A model generated the notes under the pieces. That model did not search any database and had not been told where the DNA came from. It was given only the letters and a program-made list of their open reading frames with translations. From Dioszegia crocea (Eukaryota > Basidiomycota > Tremellomycetes > Tremellales > Bulleribasidiaceae), in the NCBI GenBank assembly GCA_001600615.1, contig BCKK01000008.1:310001-374000 (forward strand): DNA of 64,000 nucleotides, in the 5' to 3' direction. A program made the position numbers and the translations under genes. Of the stretch, positions 62,443 through 64,000 are shown piece after piece; the first letter of the stretch is position 1; each line of letters starts with the position of its first letter.

Positions 62443-64000
62443 TCATTTAAATGGAAAGCCACCTCCTTCCGCTAGTGTGAAGTCGTCCCAGAAGCCGTCA
62501 AGATTGAAATTCACATCCACTTCAAAATCAAAGAGCCCTTCCAGTCCCGTTTGGGGTGGTGTCATGCCGGTGTGCGCGAGACCAGAAGCCATCGGGGCAA
62601 TGGGCAGACTTTGGAAGGTGGGATTGGCCATCATGTGTTGCCAGGACTCGTCTGGCTGCGGTTCGGGGCTTGCAAAGCGTGATGGAACGGCCTGGAGTTG
62701 GTGGTCATCTTGACTTTGACTCACGCTCTGATCGGACATTTGTTCGAGCTTTTTCGAGAGGAGTCGAAGCATTTGACCGTAGCGCGCGGCCGGGTGTTCT
62801 CTATCTGGCGAGGCGAGGACAAGGGCGGCACATACTTTGTCGACCAACTCCCGAGTTCTACATTAGCGCATCCAAGCCTATACTTACTTTGCATTTTCAG
62901 CTCGACCCACAGCACCAGAATAACCAGCCTTCAGGGCGAAAACGCCGCCAAACACAAAATTGGTCAAGTACCGGCTAGGGAGATAGCGCAGGGCCCCCAG
63001 TTTTGAGAGCCGCAAGCAGATGGAGAGAATCTCATTCGCGGCATCTACCGAAGCGTATATGTATAAGGCGTCCGGTGAAGTGGCGGAGCCTGATTAGCCG
63101 AGCTCAGCCTGAACTCACCTCTAGGAAACAGCTGCATCCCGCTCGTCGTGCCCTCTGCTCTTGTCCACGCTCGTTGAACGTGAGCCTGAAAGGCGAAGCT
63201 GGAGATGTAGAGTCGGACCATTTCGTAGGTACACCATGTGAGCTCCTTCAGGCTTTGATTCTCCCACTTCTTGGCCTGCCAGACCGATTGAAAAGAGTCC
63301 AGGGCGCGCCGGAACGAGTCGAGAAACTACATCAGCAAAATTGCGCGCTGACTCACCCTAAAGTATCCACCCTGCCGTACGAGATCTGCTGTCCTTCCAC
63401 TATTAGGATATAGAGTGTCATGCGCGTTGGTCATGATTTGCGTCAATTCCATCAAGGCCTGGATGAAGCTGGCCGAATCTCCGCCCGCACCTGATCCCTC
63501 GGATGGCTCGTCATAGAGTTCGGCGGGTGTTGGCGACAGCATACTAGGAAAGTTGACTCGGGCAGCGGCTTCTCCGGTTTGACTGATGTGCGAATAGCCA
63601 GAAAAGCAGATGCTGGGTCCGCGCGACCAGAACGCAAGCCCTGTGCGAAGGCCAATTGTACGATCGTACAAATAGCACCAGGTCCAGACGAGGCGCGCCC
63701 GCTCTTGGCTAAGGGTTCGAGGTTGTGTTTCCAGCGCTGCTTGATCAAGCTGGAGCCCATAGGCAGCCCTGATGGCGAGACCGGTCATGGACCATCCGCG
63801 GCGATTTTCCGTCCCGTGCAGACCGCCCTCAGATTTTCCCTTCAGAAGTGGAGCCGTTTTCTTTTGCTCCCTTGGCAGAAACTCTGCGAGCAGCAGCATC
63901 CCTTCCACCAGTCCCACGCTAGCCTCCACGCCCCCAAAGGTAAAGTCGGCGAGGGTTTCGCGGACGATCGCCCATACCTTGTCGTGCACCTGGCGAGTAG
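62443..64000 (-). CDS. Fungal-specific transcription factor (5' part outside window)
   Basis: The visible part is the middle and C-terminus of a fungal-specific transcription factor (PF04082 type). Diagnostic blocks are WSMTGLAIRAAYGLQLDQAA, then RARLVWTWCYLYDRTIGLRT (the RRRvWW-type segment), GRGPSI-like SRGPSICFSGYSHIS, and MELTQIMTNAHDTLYPNSGR. The C-terminus is an acidic, aromatic activation-type tail: LEGLFDFEVDVNFNLDGFWD, then DFTLAEGGGFPFK. The N-terminal zinc cluster, if present, lies beyond base 64000, so the DNA-binding class cannot be confirmed. Introns of about 30-40 nt lie near 62850, 63100 and 63330. Regulated pathway unknown. Confidence 0.82.

Overview
The window is nuclear DNA of a basidiomycete fungus, most likely a tremellomycetous yeast or yeast relative. 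This rests on gene content (a DUF6534 membrane protein, an Ssk2-type MAPKKK, a Qcr10 with the C-terminus TPASDKPF), on very dense genes with many introns, and on Tremellomycete-like branch points (CTGAY, CTAAT). The genus cannot be named from sequence alone. I reconstructed 30 protein genes by joining exons by eye. The first (choline kinase) lacks its 3' end and the last (a transcription factor) lacks its 5' part.

Layout. 1-17.8 kb: choline kinase, a LisH/WD40 protein, DNA polymerase lambda (Pol4), an unknown basic protein, a DUF6534 membrane protein, Rab GTPase Ypt1, Qcr10, COG2 and the HOG-pathway kinase Ssk2. 17.8-26.0 kb: a gene desert with at least four decayed LTR-like copies, at least seven copies of a 40-76 bp dispersed motif in both orientations, and two unresolved bases. 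26.0-38.2 kb: GH5 exo-glucanase, Chd1 remodeller, Cwh43, NDUFAF5-type methyltransferase, ribosomal protein eL19. 38.5-46.8 kb: SAM methyltransferase, tocopherol-cyclase-family protein, two tandem UbiA prenyltransferases and an alternative NADH dehydrogenase. 47-64 kb: SF3B1, mitochondrial mL43, a PHOSPHO-type phosphatase, GH18 chitinase, a coiled-coil THOC5-like protein, an intracellular LysM protein, a small unknown protein, an RNase III-like protein, a six-hairpin glycosidase and a fungal-specific transcription factor.

Two things stand out. First, most introns are only 29-33 nt and the branch-point motif is fused to the acceptor (typically CTGATGTAG), leaving no room for a polypyrimidine tract. 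The gene for SF3B1, the factor that clamps the branch site, lies in the same window. Second, the 38.5-46.8 kb block places a methyltransferase, a tocopherol-cyclase-like protein, two MenA/UbiA-type prenyltransferases and a quinone reductase side by side. This set resembles a prenylquinone or chromanol pathway, which would be unusual in a fungus. Co-function is inferred from neighbourhood and family only.

Other points worth checking are a 61-bp perfect fold-back element with 9-bp flanking direct repeats behind Pol lambda, an RNase III-like protein that appears to have lost two catalytic acids and carries several SUMO-interaction-like motifs, and very short shared intergenic regions.
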